Positions 44,094-54,009 are shown, counted from the first letter of the stretch. The stretch is DNA of 64,000 nt from Bacteroidales bacterium (GCA_019038645.1 JAHOYT010000018.1:1-64000); one strand, 5' to 3'. Numbers and translations are program-made. Notes: a model not told the origin generated them from the letters alone.

Positions 44094-46379
44094 ATGCGAT
44101 ATATGAAAGATAGAAATTCTCAAACTATAGTTTTTAAATATACCGTTAGTGGATTCGTTGTTGGGTTGTTAACCGTGTTATTTATTTTAATTATAGACTT
44201 TTTTATTAAAAAGATTAGTTTTTCGGAGATTGTTGATTTACACAGAAATAATCCGGTTTATTTAATTTTAGATTTATCTCCTTTTGTTCTTGCATTTTAT
44301 GCTTACATATCAAGTAAAAAATATGCCAATACATCTGAATCATTACATTCTTCATTAAAGTACGAATTTGATAAAAATCAAAAAATATTTCGGTTTGTCG
44401 AAAAAATAAGGTTGGGGAAAATTGGAGCTGATTATAAAGTTCAGGGATCTGATGATGTATTGGGACAATCAATTTTGGATCTAAGAGATAATCTGAAAAA
44501 TAATATTGCAGAGGAAGAAAAGAGAAGAAATGAGGATAAACAAAGAAATTGGGTTGCTGAAGGCTTAGCCAAATTTGGAGAGATACTTAGAACGGATACT
44601 GATAATCTTGAAGAATTGACGTATCGTTTAATTAGTAATTTAGTTAAGTATATAAATGCAAATCAAGGAGCCTTGTTTGTTATTGAAGATGAAAATGAAG
44701 CTGACAAACATATAAAAATGACTGCTTGTTATGCTTATGAGCGTAGGAAATATGCTGATAAAAGAGTAGAATGGGGCGAAGGAACAATAGGAACCGCAAT
44801 ATTGGAGCAAGAAACAATTTTTGTAACCGATGTTCCGAAAAGTTACGTTCATATTACTTCAGGGCTTGGTGAAGCCACCCCGGGTTGCGTGCTTGTTGTT
44901 CCTTTAAAATTTAATGACGAAGTTCACGGGGTAATAGAAATAGGAGCATTTCAGGTAATAGAGAAATATATTGTTGAGTTTGTTGAAAAAGTTGCTGAAA
45001 GTGTTGCATCTACTATATCTAATGTGAAAATAAATACACGGACAGCTAAATTATTAAAGGAGTCCCGGTTACAAGCAGAAACTTTAGCTGCTCAGGAAGA
45101 GCAAATGCGTCAGAATATGGAAGAATTGCAAGCTACGCAGGAAGAGGCTGCCCGACAAAGTGAGAAATTTGTTTCCTTCACAAATTCGGTAAATCATACA
45201 CTTATTAGAGCCGAGTACGAAAATGATGGAACATTGATTTATGCAAATACAAAGTTTCTGAAGAAGCTGGGTTATGATAAAAACTCAGATGTAGAAGGTA
45301 AAAATATATCCATGTTTATTAACGAGAAAGATAAGACCTGGTTTAACAAATTATGGGACACCCTTGCAGATGGAGGTAAGCATTTTGAAGGTGATATGAA
45401 ACACGTTACTAAACAAGGGAGGGATTTATGGACAATGTCGACCTATACATGTATGCGTAGAGATGATGGAAGTGTTGAGAAAATTTTATTTCTGGCAATA
45501 GATACAACAGATCAGAAAAAGGAAAGCTTAGATTATTTGGGACAGATAAATGCCCTTAACCGATCAACAATAAAGGTAGATTTCTTGCCAACAGGAGACG
45601 TTTTAGAATGTAATCAAAAGTTTATAGACTTAATGGAGTATCCTGTATTTGAATTAAAAGAAAAAAGCATTTTTGACTTTGTAGATAAATCAGATCTGAA
45701 TAAATTAAAGGAAATTTGGGATAAGGTAGCACAGGGTAAAGCCTGGGAAGGCACTTTGCGCCAAAGAACAAAAGAAGATAAGGATATATGGGTTAGAGTT
45801 TCTTTGTCTGCAGTAAGAGATATGTACGATGATATTGCCAAAATAATATGTATTGGTAAAGATGAGACAAAGGAAAAATTAATGGAAATTGAAACTAAAA
45901 AGCAGACCGAATTACTCAAAAAACAAGAAGAAGCCCTGCAGCAATCAAAAGTTGATCTAAAAGCACAATTAAAGCAAGCAAGAGAGGAAGTTAAGCAGCA
46001 GTTTAAAGAAATTGAAAAAGTGCAAAAAAGAACAGAGCTTACATTACAGGGTGCATCTGATGCTATAATTACATTTGATCAGGATGGAGTAATAAAATTC
46101 TTTAATAAAGCCGCCGAAGAATTATGGGAAATTGAAAGGAATATTGTCATTGGCAGAAGCATGACGAAATTATTTCCTGATGATAATTATGAAGATGATT
46201 TTATTAATTCTATATTAGACACTAAGTCGGAGAAAATTGTAGGTGAAAGAAAAGAGATAAATATAAAAAGTAAAAGTGGAGAAGATATTTCAGTTATAAT
46301 TATACTTTCAGTGGCGAGATTAGAAGGAGAAATTACGTATACCGCATTTATTCAAAATATATCGGTCGACTTCTTTTAA
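44094..46379 (+). CDS. Membrane GAF/PAS sensor protein without output domain
   Basis: 761 residues. Two N-terminal membrane helices (about 14-38 and 48-68), a HAMP-like linker, GAF domain (about 145-325; WGEGTIGTAILEQETIFV), long coiled coil (EEQMRQNMEELQATQEEAA), then three PAS domains (about 360-475, 480-600, 650-760). It ends inside or just after the last PAS: no histidine kinase, cyclase, phosphatase or MCP signalling tip. The coiled coil is of the type seen in Bacteroidota chemoreceptor-like proteins. It may relay signals through protein contacts in the array, or have lost its output domain. The next gene starts 115 bp later and is unrelated. Confidence 0.8.
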   Translation: MRYMKDRNSQTIVFKYTVSGFVVGLLTVLFILIIDFFIKKISFSEIVDLHRNNPVYLILDLSPFVLAFYAYISSKKYANTSESLHSSLKYEFDKNQKIFRFVEKIRLGKIGADYKVQGSDDVLGQSILDLRDNLKNNIAEEEKRRNEDKQRNWVAEGLAKFGEILRTDTDNLEELTYRLISNLVKYINANQGALFVIEDENEADKHIKMTACYAYERRKYADKRVEWGEGTIGTAILEQETIFVTDVPKSYVHITSGLGEATPGCVLVVPLKFNDEVHGVIEIGAFQVIEKYIVEFVEKVAESVASTISNVKINTRTAKLLKESRLQAETLAAQEEQMRQNMEELQATQEEAARQSEKFVSFTNSVNHTLIRAEYENDGTLIYANTKFLKKLGYDKNSDVEGKNISMFINEKDKTWFNKLWDTLADGGKHFEGDMKHVTKQGRDLWTMSTYTCMRRDDGSVEKILFLAIDTTDQKKESLDYLGQINALNRSTIKVDFLPTGDVLECNQKFIDLMEYPVFELKEKSIFDFVDKSDLNKLKEIWDKVAQGKAWEGTLRQRTKEDKDIWVRVSLSAVRDMYDDIAKIICIGKDETKEKLMEIETKKQTELLKKQEEALQQSKVDLKAQLKQAREEVKQQFKEIEKVQKRTELTLQGASDAIITFDQDGVIKFFNKAAEELWEIERNIVIGRSMTKLFPDDNYEDDFINSILDTKSEKIVGERKEINIKSKSGEDISVIIILSVARLEGEITYTAFIQNISVDFF

Positions 46380-46515
46380 CTATTAGTATTTTAGTTGCTT
46401 AATTTTTTGTATAAATGTACCCGGATGATGTTTTTCTTCCATTAATTTTTAATATTTGTTTAAACCTTTCTGATAGAACAAAATCATATAAGTTATGTTA
46501 CTTTATAAATTTTAT

Positions 46516-48273
46516 ATGAAAAATATATTAATTTCTATTTTATTGCTTTTCCTTTTTTCATGTACAAAGGATATTAAAAAACCAGAACATTATAAACTAA
46601 TATTTGTCGAAACAAGTGATGTACACGGAGCAATTTTCGATTATGATTTTATTAATGATCGAAACACTGCAGGGTCCTTATCAAAAGTGCAAAGCTATGT
46701 TAGTGAGCTAAGAGAAATGAATAATGTTATTTTAATGGATAATGGCGACATTTTACAGGGGCAGCCAATTGTTTATTATTATAACTATGAGAATGTTTCT
46801 GGCATGCATATTTGCTCAAAAGTAATGAACTATATGCAGTACGATATAGCTACAATTGGTAATCATGATATAGAGGCCGGCCATGCTGTTTACGATAAAT
46901 TGAAAAACGAATTCAATTTTCCATGGTTAGCTGCTAATGCGGTTAAAAAATCAGATGGCACACCTTATTTTGATCCTTATAAAATAATAATTAAGGATGG
47001 TGTTAGAATCGCGGTTTTAGGGCTTATTACTCCAGGAATTCCTGATTGGTTACCAGAAGAGTTATGGTCGGGAATTGAATTTGAAGATATGGTTATTTCT
47101 GCTAGTAAATGGGTTCCGATAATTATGGAGAAAGAAAATCCTGACCTTTTAATTGGACTGTTTCATTCAGGATACGATTATACTTATGGAAATGTTAATT
47201 ATGACACTTATAAAAACAAAAATGCATCAAGAATAGTTGCTGAGCAAGTACCAGGTTTTGATGTTGTATTTGTAGGGCATGATCATTTTACATGGAACGA
47301 GAAAATTAAAAATATTAATGGCGACGAGGTTCTCGTACTTGGTCCTACAGGATCTGCAAGACAAATTGTAACTGCAAATGTTGATATGAAACTTAACGCT
47401 GAAGGAAAATATGAGAAGATTATTACAGGTAATGTTGTTGACATGAGTGCATTTAAAGCGGATTCATTATTCGACGTTGAATTTAAAAACGAATTTAAAG
47501 AGGTAAAAGAATATGTGTCAAAAGAAGTTGGTATTTTTGAAAACTCTGTTAATACTCACAAAGCCCTGTATGGACCATCGGAGTTTATGGATTTAATTCA
47601 CCAAATTCAATTGGAAATAAGTAATGCAGATATTTCTTTCGCAGCTCCGCTTTCATTTAATTCTGTTATAGAAAAAGGCCCTGTTTATGTTCGTGATATG
47701 TTTAAGCTCTATAGGTTTGAGAATTTTTTATATACAATGAACCTAACGGGCGAAGAAATTGATAAGTATCTTGAATTTTCTTATGCAAGCTGGTTTAATA
47801 CTATGACAACTGAGAATGATCATTTGCTAATATTTAAATCAGACAAGAACGGAAATCCTGAATATTCGGAAAAGTATAGTTCATATTCGTTAGTGAACAA
47901 TTATTACAATTTTGATGTTGCTTCAGGAATAAAATATATTGTGGATATTACTAAACCTGTAAACGAAAAGATAACTATATTGTCATTATCAGATAACAAT
48001 GTATTCTATACTGACAGTACCTATACAGTTGCTATTAATAGTTATAGAGGTAACGGGGGCGGTGGACATTTAACAACCGGAGTAGGTTTAAAAACTGAAG
48101 ATCTCTTAGAAAGAAGAATTAACTCTACCGATAAAGATTTACGATATTATATGATGAAGTGGATTGAGGAAAAAGGAAGTATCAATCCTGAATTTAAGAA
48201 TGAATGGTCAGTATATCCAACAGATTGGTGGTTAAAAGCAAAACTGAAAGACGAAAAATTATTAAATAATTAA
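46516..48273 (+). CDS. 5'-nucleotidase/UshA-like metallophosphatase lipoprotein
   Basis: About 585 residues. Lipoprotein signal MKNILISILLLFLFSC; the start at 46516 is preferred because it begins the signal peptide, while the track's ATG (46495) adds seven residues. The N-terminal metallophosphatase has all motifs: TSDVHG, DNGDILQG, GNHDIE, HSGYD and GHDH. The C-terminal 5'-nucleotidase domain ends with INSYRGNGGGGH. It hydrolyses nucleotides or related phosphate esters in the periplasm or at the surface. It precedes an alkaline phosphatase by 8 bp, so the pair forms a phosphate/nucleoside scavenging operon. Confidence 0.92.
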   Translation: MKNILISILLLFLFSCTKDIKKPEHYKLIFVETSDVHGAIFDYDFINDRNTAGSLSKVQSYVSELREMNNVILMDNGDILQGQPIVYYYNYENVSGMHICSKVMNYMQYDIATIGNHDIEAGHAVYDKLKNEFNFPWLAANAVKKSDGTPYFDPYKIIIKDGVRIAVLGLITPGIPDWLPEELWSGIEFEDMVISASKWVPIIMEKENPDLLIGLFHSGYDYTYGNVNYDTYKNKNASRIVAEQVPGFDVVFVGHDHFTWNEKIKNINGDEVLVLGPTGSARQIVTANVDMKLNAEGKYEKIITGNVVDMSAFKADSLFDVEFKNEFKEVKEYVSKEVGIFENSVNTHKALYGPSEFMDLIHQIQLEISNADISFAAPLSFNSVIEKGPVYVRDMFKLYRFENFLYTMNLTGEEIDKYLEFSYASWFNTMTTENDHLLIFKSDKNGNPEYSEKYSSYSLVNNYYNFDVASGIKYIVDITKPVNEKITILSLSDNNVFYTDSTYTVAINSYRGNGGGGHLTTGVGLKTEDLLERRINSTDKDLRYYMMKWIEEKGSINPEFKNEWSVYPTDWWLKAKLKDEKLLNN

Positions 48274-48281
48274 CTATACAA

Positions 48282-49364
48282 ATGAGAAGATTAAGTTTAA
48301 TTTCAATTGTTTTAGTTGTATTATTTTCATGTAATGAAGTTGAAAAATTAGAACAACAAACAAAAAAAGCCAAAAATATTATTTTATTAATCGGTGATGG
48401 AATGGGAGTGACTCAGATATATGCTGCAATGTCAGTTTCAGAAAAACCTTTAAGTTTTGAGAAATTTAAGCATATAGGATTTCATAAAACTCATTCCGCA
48501 ACTGATTTCGTAACAGATTCAGGAGCAGGAGGAACGGCATTATCAACAGGAAATAAAACTCGTAATAAGTGTATTTCTGTTGATACATCAGGAAATCCTC
48601 TTAAAACTATTCTGGAATATGCAGAAGAAAATCAGCTGGCAACAGGCTTGATATCAACAAGTTCAATTTTGCACGCAACACCGGCTGCATTCATCGCACA
48701 TGAACAAAGTCGTTATAATTATGAAAATATTGCCCTTGATTTTTTAGATGTCGATATTGATGTATTTATTGGTGGAGGAAAAAAACAATTTGTTGACAGA
48801 GAAGATAAATTGAATTTGATTGATTCGCTAAGAAAGAATCAATATAATGTAATCGATGGTATTAATAATTTTAACCCTGAAGCAGATGGTAAATTTGCTG
48901 TTTTTACTGCTGATGAGCATAACCCTGAATATGTTAACGGGAGAGGGGATATGTTGCCTGTATCGACCGAAAAAGCAATAAAAAGCTTAAGTAAACATGA
49001 AAAGGGATTTTTCCTTATGGTAGAAGGTTCCCAAATAGACTGGGGTGGTGAAGATAATGACATTGATTACGTCATTAATGAAACAATTGATTTTGATAAC
49101 GCAATTGCAAAAGCCCTTGAATTTGCTATTGAAGATGGAGAAACATTGGTTATTGTCACTTCCGATCATGAAACCGGAGGATTATCAATTGTTGATGGAG
49201 ATCTGGAAACAAAAACAATAATAACAGAATTTTCAATTGATTATCATACTGCAGTAATGGTTCCTGTTTTTGCATTTGGCCCAGGGGCAGAAGAGTTTGG
49301 AGGAATTTATGAAAACACAGCAATTTTTGAAAAAATGATGAAGGCTTTTGGCTTTTCAAAATAA
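48282..49364 (+). CDS. Alkaline phosphatase (PhoA family) lipoprotein
   Basis: 360 residues with a lipobox (VVLFSCNE). PhoA-family motifs: metal-binding IGDGMG near the start, nucleophile region VTDSGAGGTALSTG, HATPAAF, GSQIDWGGEDND, and TSDHETGG with a C-terminal YHTA His. This is a compact form (about 340 mature residues) with the metal ligands in place. Periplasmic or outer-membrane attached phosphomonoesterase, cotranscribed with the 5'-nucleotidase. No Pho box was looked for successfully. Confidence 0.93.
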   Translation: MRRLSLISIVLVVLFSCNEVEKLEQQTKKAKNIILLIGDGMGVTQIYAAMSVSEKPLSFEKFKHIGFHKTHSATDFVTDSGAGGTALSTGNKTRNKCISVDTSGNPLKTILEYAEENQLATGLISTSSILHATPAAFIAHEQSRYNYENIALDFLDVDIDVFIGGGKKQFVDREDKLNLIDSLRKNQYNVIDGINNFNPEADGKFAVFTADEHNPEYVNGRGDMLPVSTEKAIKSLSKHEKGFFLMVEGSQIDWGGEDNDIDYVINETIDFDNAIAKALEFAIEDGETLVIVTSDHETGGLSIVDGDLETKTIITEFSIDYHTAVMVPVFAFGPGAEEFGGIYENTAIFEKMMKAFGFSK

Positions 49365-49391
49365 GATTTTTAAAAAAAATAAATGCAAAGA

Positions 49392-49428
49392 AAGAGCCCC
49401 GGAATATTTCCGGGGCTCTTCTTTTTTT
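49392..49428. terminator. Strong terminator between convergent genes
   Basis: AAGAGCCCCGGAA / TTCCGGGGCTCTT, 13-bp perfect stem with loop TAT, followed on the plus strand by CTTTTTTT. It ends the phosphatase operon and probably also the minus-strand sigma operon (weaker tail CTTTGC on that strand). Confidence 0.9.
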
Positions 49429-49441
49429 AGTAAATAATTAA

Positions 49442-50527
49442 TTAATCCAGATCAACACTTCCGTATCTTGTTTCAATCTTAACAACTGATTTAGTGTTAC
49501 TGTCTTTTCCAACGAGTCCTTCAACCTGAAGCGATGTGTTTTCTTTTATTCTGCTTATTCTGTTAGGTTCATGATAATCAATGTCAGCATATTTAGCATA
49601 TCCTTTTAAATTGTAGGAAGCTCCGGGGCTAATTCCTATATCAATATTTCCATATTCATTTTCGATGTCAATTTCTTCAAAGCCTTCAGGAACATAGTCT
49701 ACGTTAATGCTACCATATCTATTGTCAAAGTCTAATTTTTTGGTTATTTCATTAAAATCAAAACCAGTATAAGCCGATGTGGTTACAAAATTAGTAACAC
49801 TTCCTATTCTGTACTCATCATATTTTGATTCGCAAACAATAGAACTTCCTTTATCAACATAAAGTTTGGAATATTTAGTTACTGCAATTAGAGCTTTGCA
49901 TTCTTCTATCTCAAGTTTAGAATATTTTAAGGTCACATTCAACCAAACGCATTTATCAATAGTTCCTTTCGAATAAGCAAGATAAACTTCACTTAATGGT
50001 TTAACATTTTCTCTTAAAATTTTATTAACTTTTAAATTACCATATTTTACAGATATTTTCGAATGTCCGGTAATTTCATTTATAAATACGCTCCCGTACT
50101 TATTTGACAAATCAAGCTTAATGTTCTTAGGAATATTTACTTTATAATCTATACTAAAATCCTTATTGTCTTTTCCAAAAGAAAAAGTGTTCCATTTACT
50201 GAATTTTTCATCAATTTCAGTAATTGCTTCAATAGTATTGCCCGACTGTTTAAATTCTACATTAATATAGTCAATAAGCTCTTTGGCTTTTTCTTCGTTT
50301 ATATGATCAACAGTTATAGTTACGTCGATACTAACTTTGTTTTTATCCCAGTTGTTAATATCAACATTTCCAAATTTGTTTTGGATAATTAAGAGAGTAT
50401 TTGCATCTGCATCGTAATCTTTGTGCAGATTCTTAGAAAATTCTTCACCAGCAGCAAATGCCGATGTAATTACTAATATTTGGACGAATATTAGTAATAA
50501 AGTGGATTTAAATTTCGGTGCTTTCAT
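49442..50527 (-). CDS. Exported DUF4097-like beta-repeat protein
   Basis: 361 residues; signal peptide ending ITSAFAA. The mature protein is a series of short beta repeats with a recurrent (K/R/E)YG(S/N) unit: KYGSVFINE, KYGNLKVNK, RYGSINVDY, EYGNIDIG, RYGSVDLD. This is the pattern of the DUF4097/head-GIN type putative adhesin folds (right-handed beta structures). Overlaps the anti-sigma gene by 20 bp, so it is the third gene of a sigma/anti-sigma operon and may be its main target or an envelope stress sensor. Function unknown. Confidence 0.75.
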   Translation of the reverse strand: MKAPKFKSTLLLIFVQILVITSAFAAGEEFSKNLHKDYDADANTLLIIQNKFGNVDINNWDKNKVSIDVTITVDHINEEKAKELIDYINVEFKQSGNTIEAITEIDEKFSKWNTFSFGKDNKDFSIDYKVNIPKNIKLDLSNKYGSVFINEITGHSKISVKYGNLKVNKILRENVKPLSEVYLAYSKGTIDKCVWLNVTLKYSKLEIEECKALIAVTKYSKLYVDKGSSIVCESKYDEYRIGSVTNFVTTSAYTGFDFNEITKKLDFDNRYGSINVDYVPEGFEEIDIENEYGNIDIGISPGASYNLKGYAKYADIDYHEPNRISRIKENTSLQVEGLVGKDSNTKSVVKIETRYGSVDLD

Positions 50528-51068
50528 AGTTTTCAGATTTTTGTTGATTTATATTTTGTACTTGTTGTAATTGCTGTAAAATTTGATTCATTACTTCTAC
50601 TTTTAGTTGGTAATGTTGTATCATAGCATTTATTACTCTTTGGTCATTAGGATTTGTTATTAAGTCTTTTTTTAAATTTTCATAAATAGAATCCATTTCA
50701 TTTAATTCATACACTAACATCTTTTTTTGTGTACTATCTATAGAATGACACTGATTTATTTCTCCATATTTCTGATTTACCAGGAGTGTGTAATACATTT
50801 CTACTTCACCATACTCGGGTGAAATTTCCCTTAATGCAATACCGTCTTTTAATGTCGCTTTATTAAAATTATCATAAACCCACAATCCGGATAAAACAAC
50901 TAAGACTGCTACAACCGCTGCTTTCAGAATATAACCAGCAATAAAAGTTCTCTTCTTACTGTTGAACACGTTAAGCTTTTGCTCAAATCTTTTAAAATGA
51001 TCATCATCCGGTTCATAAGTATCAAATACCGCACGGTTTTCCTGAATTATTTTATCTAAATCTTTCAT
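50508..51068 (-). CDS. Putative membrane anti-sigma factor
   Basis: 186 residues: about 40 cytoplasmic residues, one TM helix (about 45-67; ILKAAVVAVLVVLSGLWVY), then a periplasmic helical region rich in Gln and acidic residues. Placed 2 bp after an ECF sigma gene, with the topology of Bacteroidota anti-sigma proteins. No zinc anti-sigma (ZAS) motif is visible. The cytoplasmic segment (ENRAVFDTYEPDDDHFKRFEQKL) is the likely sigma-binding part. Role inferred from position and topology. Confidence 0.7.
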   Translation of the reverse strand: MKDLDKIIQENRAVFDTYEPDDDHFKRFEQKLNVFNSKKRTFIAGYILKAAVVAVLVVLSGLWVYDNFNKATLKDGIALREISPEYGEVEMYYTLLVNQKYGEINQCHSIDSTQKKMLVYELNEMDSIYENLKKDLITNPNDQRVINAMIQHYQLKVEVMNQILQQLQQVQNINQQKSENYESTEI

Positions 51069-51070
51069 AT

Positions 51071-51643
51071 TTAGTTAGTTTTTTCTAATTTATCTTTTAA
51101 GCATTCTATTAACTTCCTTTTTGCTCTTGCACATTGTGATCTTGATGTTGAGCTACTTATATTCAGAATTTCACTTATTTCATCATGATCATATCCTTCA
51201 ATAAGGTAAAGCGATATTACAATTCTGTATCCATCCGGAAGATTATTTATCTGTTCTTTTATTTCTTCTGCTTTCCAATTATTTTCTTCAGTGGTCTCCT
51301 CATTCTCATCTTCTTTAATCTCATAAACAGAATCTTCAATGGAATCCGTAATCAGTTTTCTTTTTCTTAGTTCATCAAGTGAATGGTTGATAACAATTTT
51401 TTTTAACCAGGCACCAAAACTAACTTCACCTTTATAGAAATTTAATTTTTCAAACGCTTTTAAGAACGACTCCTGCATTATATCTTCAGCCTCGAGGCTA
51501 TCATTTACAATTCGCAGGCATGTATTGTACATTGCTTTGTAATAAAGCTTATACAGTTGAAACTGTGCTTTCTGCTCACCCGACATACACCGATCAATAA
51601 TATCCTGATGTATATTCTTATAAATGCTTTCCTGTTTATTCAT
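51071..51643 (-). CDS. ECF RNA polymerase sigma factor
   Basis: 190 residues with sigma-70 region 2 (YKAMYNTCLRIVNDSLEAED and IMQESFLKAFEKL, about 30-65) and region 4 (LPDGYRIVISLYLIEGYDHDEISEIL, about 135-160, followed by SSSTSRSQCARAKRKL). An acidic linker of about 20 residues (KEDENEETTEENN) separates them. It heads an operon with a membrane anti-sigma factor and a DUF4097-like protein, and is divergent from a TonB receptor across 238 bp, a gene it could also control. The signal is unknown. Confidence 0.93.
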   Translation of the reverse strand: MNKQESIYKNIHQDIIDRCMSGEQKAQFQLYKLYYKAMYNTCLRIVNDSLEAEDIMQESFLKAFEKLNFYKGEVSFGAWLKKIVINHSLDELRKRKLITDSIEDSVYEIKEDENEETTEENNWKAEEIKEQINNLPDGYRIVISLYLIEGYDHDEISEILNISSSTSRSQCARAKRKLIECLKDKLEKTN

Positions 51644-51881
51644 ACTTTCCGATTAAATGACGGTAAAAAAAAGTTAGTGCTGCATAATAACTTACAATTT
51701 ATTAATATTTTCAATAACTGTTTTTTGTACTTATTAAAATGACGAAAATCTTATTCCCGGATGCATAATTTATATTTTATTTTACATGTTTTGTAATATA
51801 ATTTCTAATATCGTTAATTTAGGTTTAAAGATAACTTTTTATATAAATTTGCTGGCTTATTAATTTATTAAATAATTTCCA

Positions 51882-53930
51882 ATGAGAAACCAATTTACAT
51901 CAAATAAAGAAGAAGCAATTATGGTCTTTAAACAATGGAGCAGAAAAGCTTATGCAATATTTAATTCCTTAAGAAAAGTGGTTAAAATTACTACACTGAG
52001 TTTATCTTGTTCTATTGTATTACTTCCATTGCAGGTATTAAGTCAAACTGACACAACAATTACAAGAAACCTCGACCTTGAAGAGGTTATTGTAAGTGCA
52101 CAAAGGGCTCCTGTAATTTACTCCCAACTTTCAAGGCTTGTAACTACAATTGATGAAGATGAAATAAAACTAATGCCTGTTTCTGAAATCAATGAGCTAC
52201 TTGAAATTTTTTCCGCAATAGATATCAGACAACGTGGTGCAAACGGAATTCAATCTGATATTAGCATTCGGGGCGGTTCCTTTGATCAAAATTTAATTCT
52301 TCTCAATGGTATTAATATTACCGACCCTCAAACAGGACACCATAGTTTAAATCTCCCGATAAATTTAAATTCAGTTGAACGTATAGAAATACTTGAGGGA
52401 CCCGGATCCAGAGTTTTTGGTCCAAATGCTTTCAGTGGTGCTATAAATATTATTACAAATCAATCCGATAAAAATTATACAAGAGCCGGGTTTATGGCTG
52501 GTGATTTTGGATTGTTTTCGGGAAATATGGTAAGTTCTCACAAAATTAAAAATACCAAACATTTTATATCAGTTTCGAAATCACAGAGTAATGGGTATGT
52601 TAAAAATACGGATTATGATCAGTATAACTTATTTTATAATTCAAATTATAAATCAGAGATTGGAAAGATTGATTTTCAAATTGGATACACCAATAAAGAA
52701 TTTGGAGCGAATAGTTTTTATACTTCTGCTTACCCTGATCAATATGAACAAACAAAAACGACTTTTACGAGTCTTAAATTTGAAACTGGAGAAAAGATCA
52801 AACTAATACCTGTAGTATATTTTCGCAGACACAAAGATAGATTCGAATTATTCAGATATGAACCCGCAACCTGGTACACAGGACATAATTATCACCTAAC
52901 CGATGTTTATGGAATAAAGCTGGATTCAAGAATTACATCAAAATTTGGAGTTACATCGTTTGGCGCAGAACAAAGATCAGAAAACATATGGAGCAATGTT
53001 TTAGGCGAACCGATAAATGATACAATAAGCGTTGAAGGCGAACCTGACGGTTTTTACTCAAGAAAATATTCAAGGACTATTTCAAACTATTTTTTAGAAC
53101 ATTCATTTTATTACGGAAATTTATCTTTTTCAACCGGAGTACTAACAAGTTGGGTATCCGATAATGATTTTGAATTTAATATATATCCGGGACTTGATAT
53201 TAGCTATCGTTTTTTTGAATCTTTCAGCTCATATTTAACAATTAATAAATCTTTAAGACTACCAACATTTACAGATTTGTTCTATAACGGACCATCAAAT
53301 ATTGGTAATGCTGATTTAAACCCTGAAGAGGCATGGAGCTACGAAGCAGGGTTAAAATTCAATAGTAGTTTTATTAAATCGGATTTGAGTTTTTACTACA
53401 GAGATTCGAAAAATTTAATTGCCTGGGTTAAACCTTTAGGTGCTGATCCTGATGAAAAATGGGAAACACAAAATCTTACAGATGTTGAAACAAAAGGATT
53501 CAAAATATCAAACAGGTTGAATATTAATAAATATGGGATTGATTTTATAAATATAGATTACAACTACATGGAACAGAAATCTGATTCCAAAGATTATGAT
53601 ACAAAATACTCTCTGAATATTTTAAAACATAACCTCATTATTAATATGAATAACAAACTTCAAAAAAATATAAACTTATCATGGAACATAAGATTTCAGG
53701 ACAGAGCTGGAAGTTATTCCAAATACAATTTTTCTTTAAATGATTATGTTGGTGAACAGACTTTTAACCCATTTTGGTTGTTTGATGCAAAATTAGCATG
53801 GAATTACCAGTCAATGACCATTTTTACTGAAGTAAACAATATTTTAAATGTTGATTATACGGATATTGGTAATATTGAAATGCCTGGAAGATGGTTTAAA
53901 ATCGGTTTTAATTTACAATTAACTTACTAA
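51882..53930 (+). CDS. TonB-dependent outer-membrane receptor
   Basis: 682 residues. The N-terminus has an unusually long leader before a hydrophobic segment (TLSLSCSIVLLPLQVLSQ). The ATG at 51921 (MVFKQWSRKAYAIF) is a plausible alternative start because related receptors begin near there. A TonB-box-like LEEVIVSAQR follows, then the plug domain (about 70-180; ISIRGGSFDQNLILLNGI and VERIEILEGPGSRVFGPNAFSGAINI) and a beta barrel ending in an aromatic-rich C-terminus (FKIGFNLQLTY). Medium size, BtuB/siderophore-receptor-like and not the SusC type; no SusD gene adjoins. The extended FKQWSRK leader is one I associate with Bacteroidota vitamin B12-type receptors, but there is no cobalamin riboswitch upstream. 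Substrate uncertain. Confidence 0.9.
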   Translation: MRNQFTSNKEEAIMVFKQWSRKAYAIFNSLRKVVKITTLSLSCSIVLLPLQVLSQTDTTITRNLDLEEVIVSAQRAPVIYSQLSRLVTTIDEDEIKLMPVSEINELLEIFSAIDIRQRGANGIQSDISIRGGSFDQNLILLNGINITDPQTGHHSLNLPINLNSVERIEILEGPGSRVFGPNAFSGAINIITNQSDKNYTRAGFMAGDFGLFSGNMVSSHKIKNTKHFISVSKSQSNGYVKNTDYDQYNLFYNSNYKSEIGKIDFQIGYTNKEFGANSFYTSAYPDQYEQTKTTFTSLKFETGEKIKLIPVVYFRRHKDRFELFRYEPATWYTGHNYHLTDVYGIKLDSRITSKFGVTSFGAEQRSENIWSNVLGEPINDTISVEGEPDGFYSRKYSRTISNYFLEHSFYYGNLSFSTGVLTSWVSDNDFEFNIYPGLDISYRFFESFSSYLTINKSLRLPTFTDLFYNGPSNIGNADLNPEEAWSYEAGLKFNSSFIKSDLSFYYRDSKNLIAWVKPLGADPDEKWETQNLTDVETKGFKISNRLNINKYGIDFINIDYNYMEQKSDSKDYDTKYSLNILKHNLIINMNNKLQKNINLSWNIRFQDRAGSYSKYNFSLNDYVGEQTFNPFWLFDAKLAWNYQSMTIFTEVNNILNVDYTDIGNIEMPGRWFKIGFNLQLTY

Positions 53931-53980
53931 TTAATTTTGGAATTATTTTAAAAATATTCAATAAAAACGGGCTTAACTTA

Positions 53981-54009
53981 TTGATTTTACAAATATTTTG
54001 CTATTTTTG
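53981..54009 (+). promoter_or_regulatory. Bacteroidota-type promoter for the small lipoprotein
   Basis: TTG at 53981 and TATTTTTG at 54002 (exact TAnnTTTG), 18-bp spacing, about 38 bp ahead of the ATG at 54047. Confidence 0.5.

Noticed and set aside
51644-51881. Cobalamin riboswitch before the TonB receptor
   Set aside because: The receptor leader hinted at vitamin B12 transport, but the 238-bp region is AT-rich and shows no B12-box-like sequence or stable GC-rich structure.
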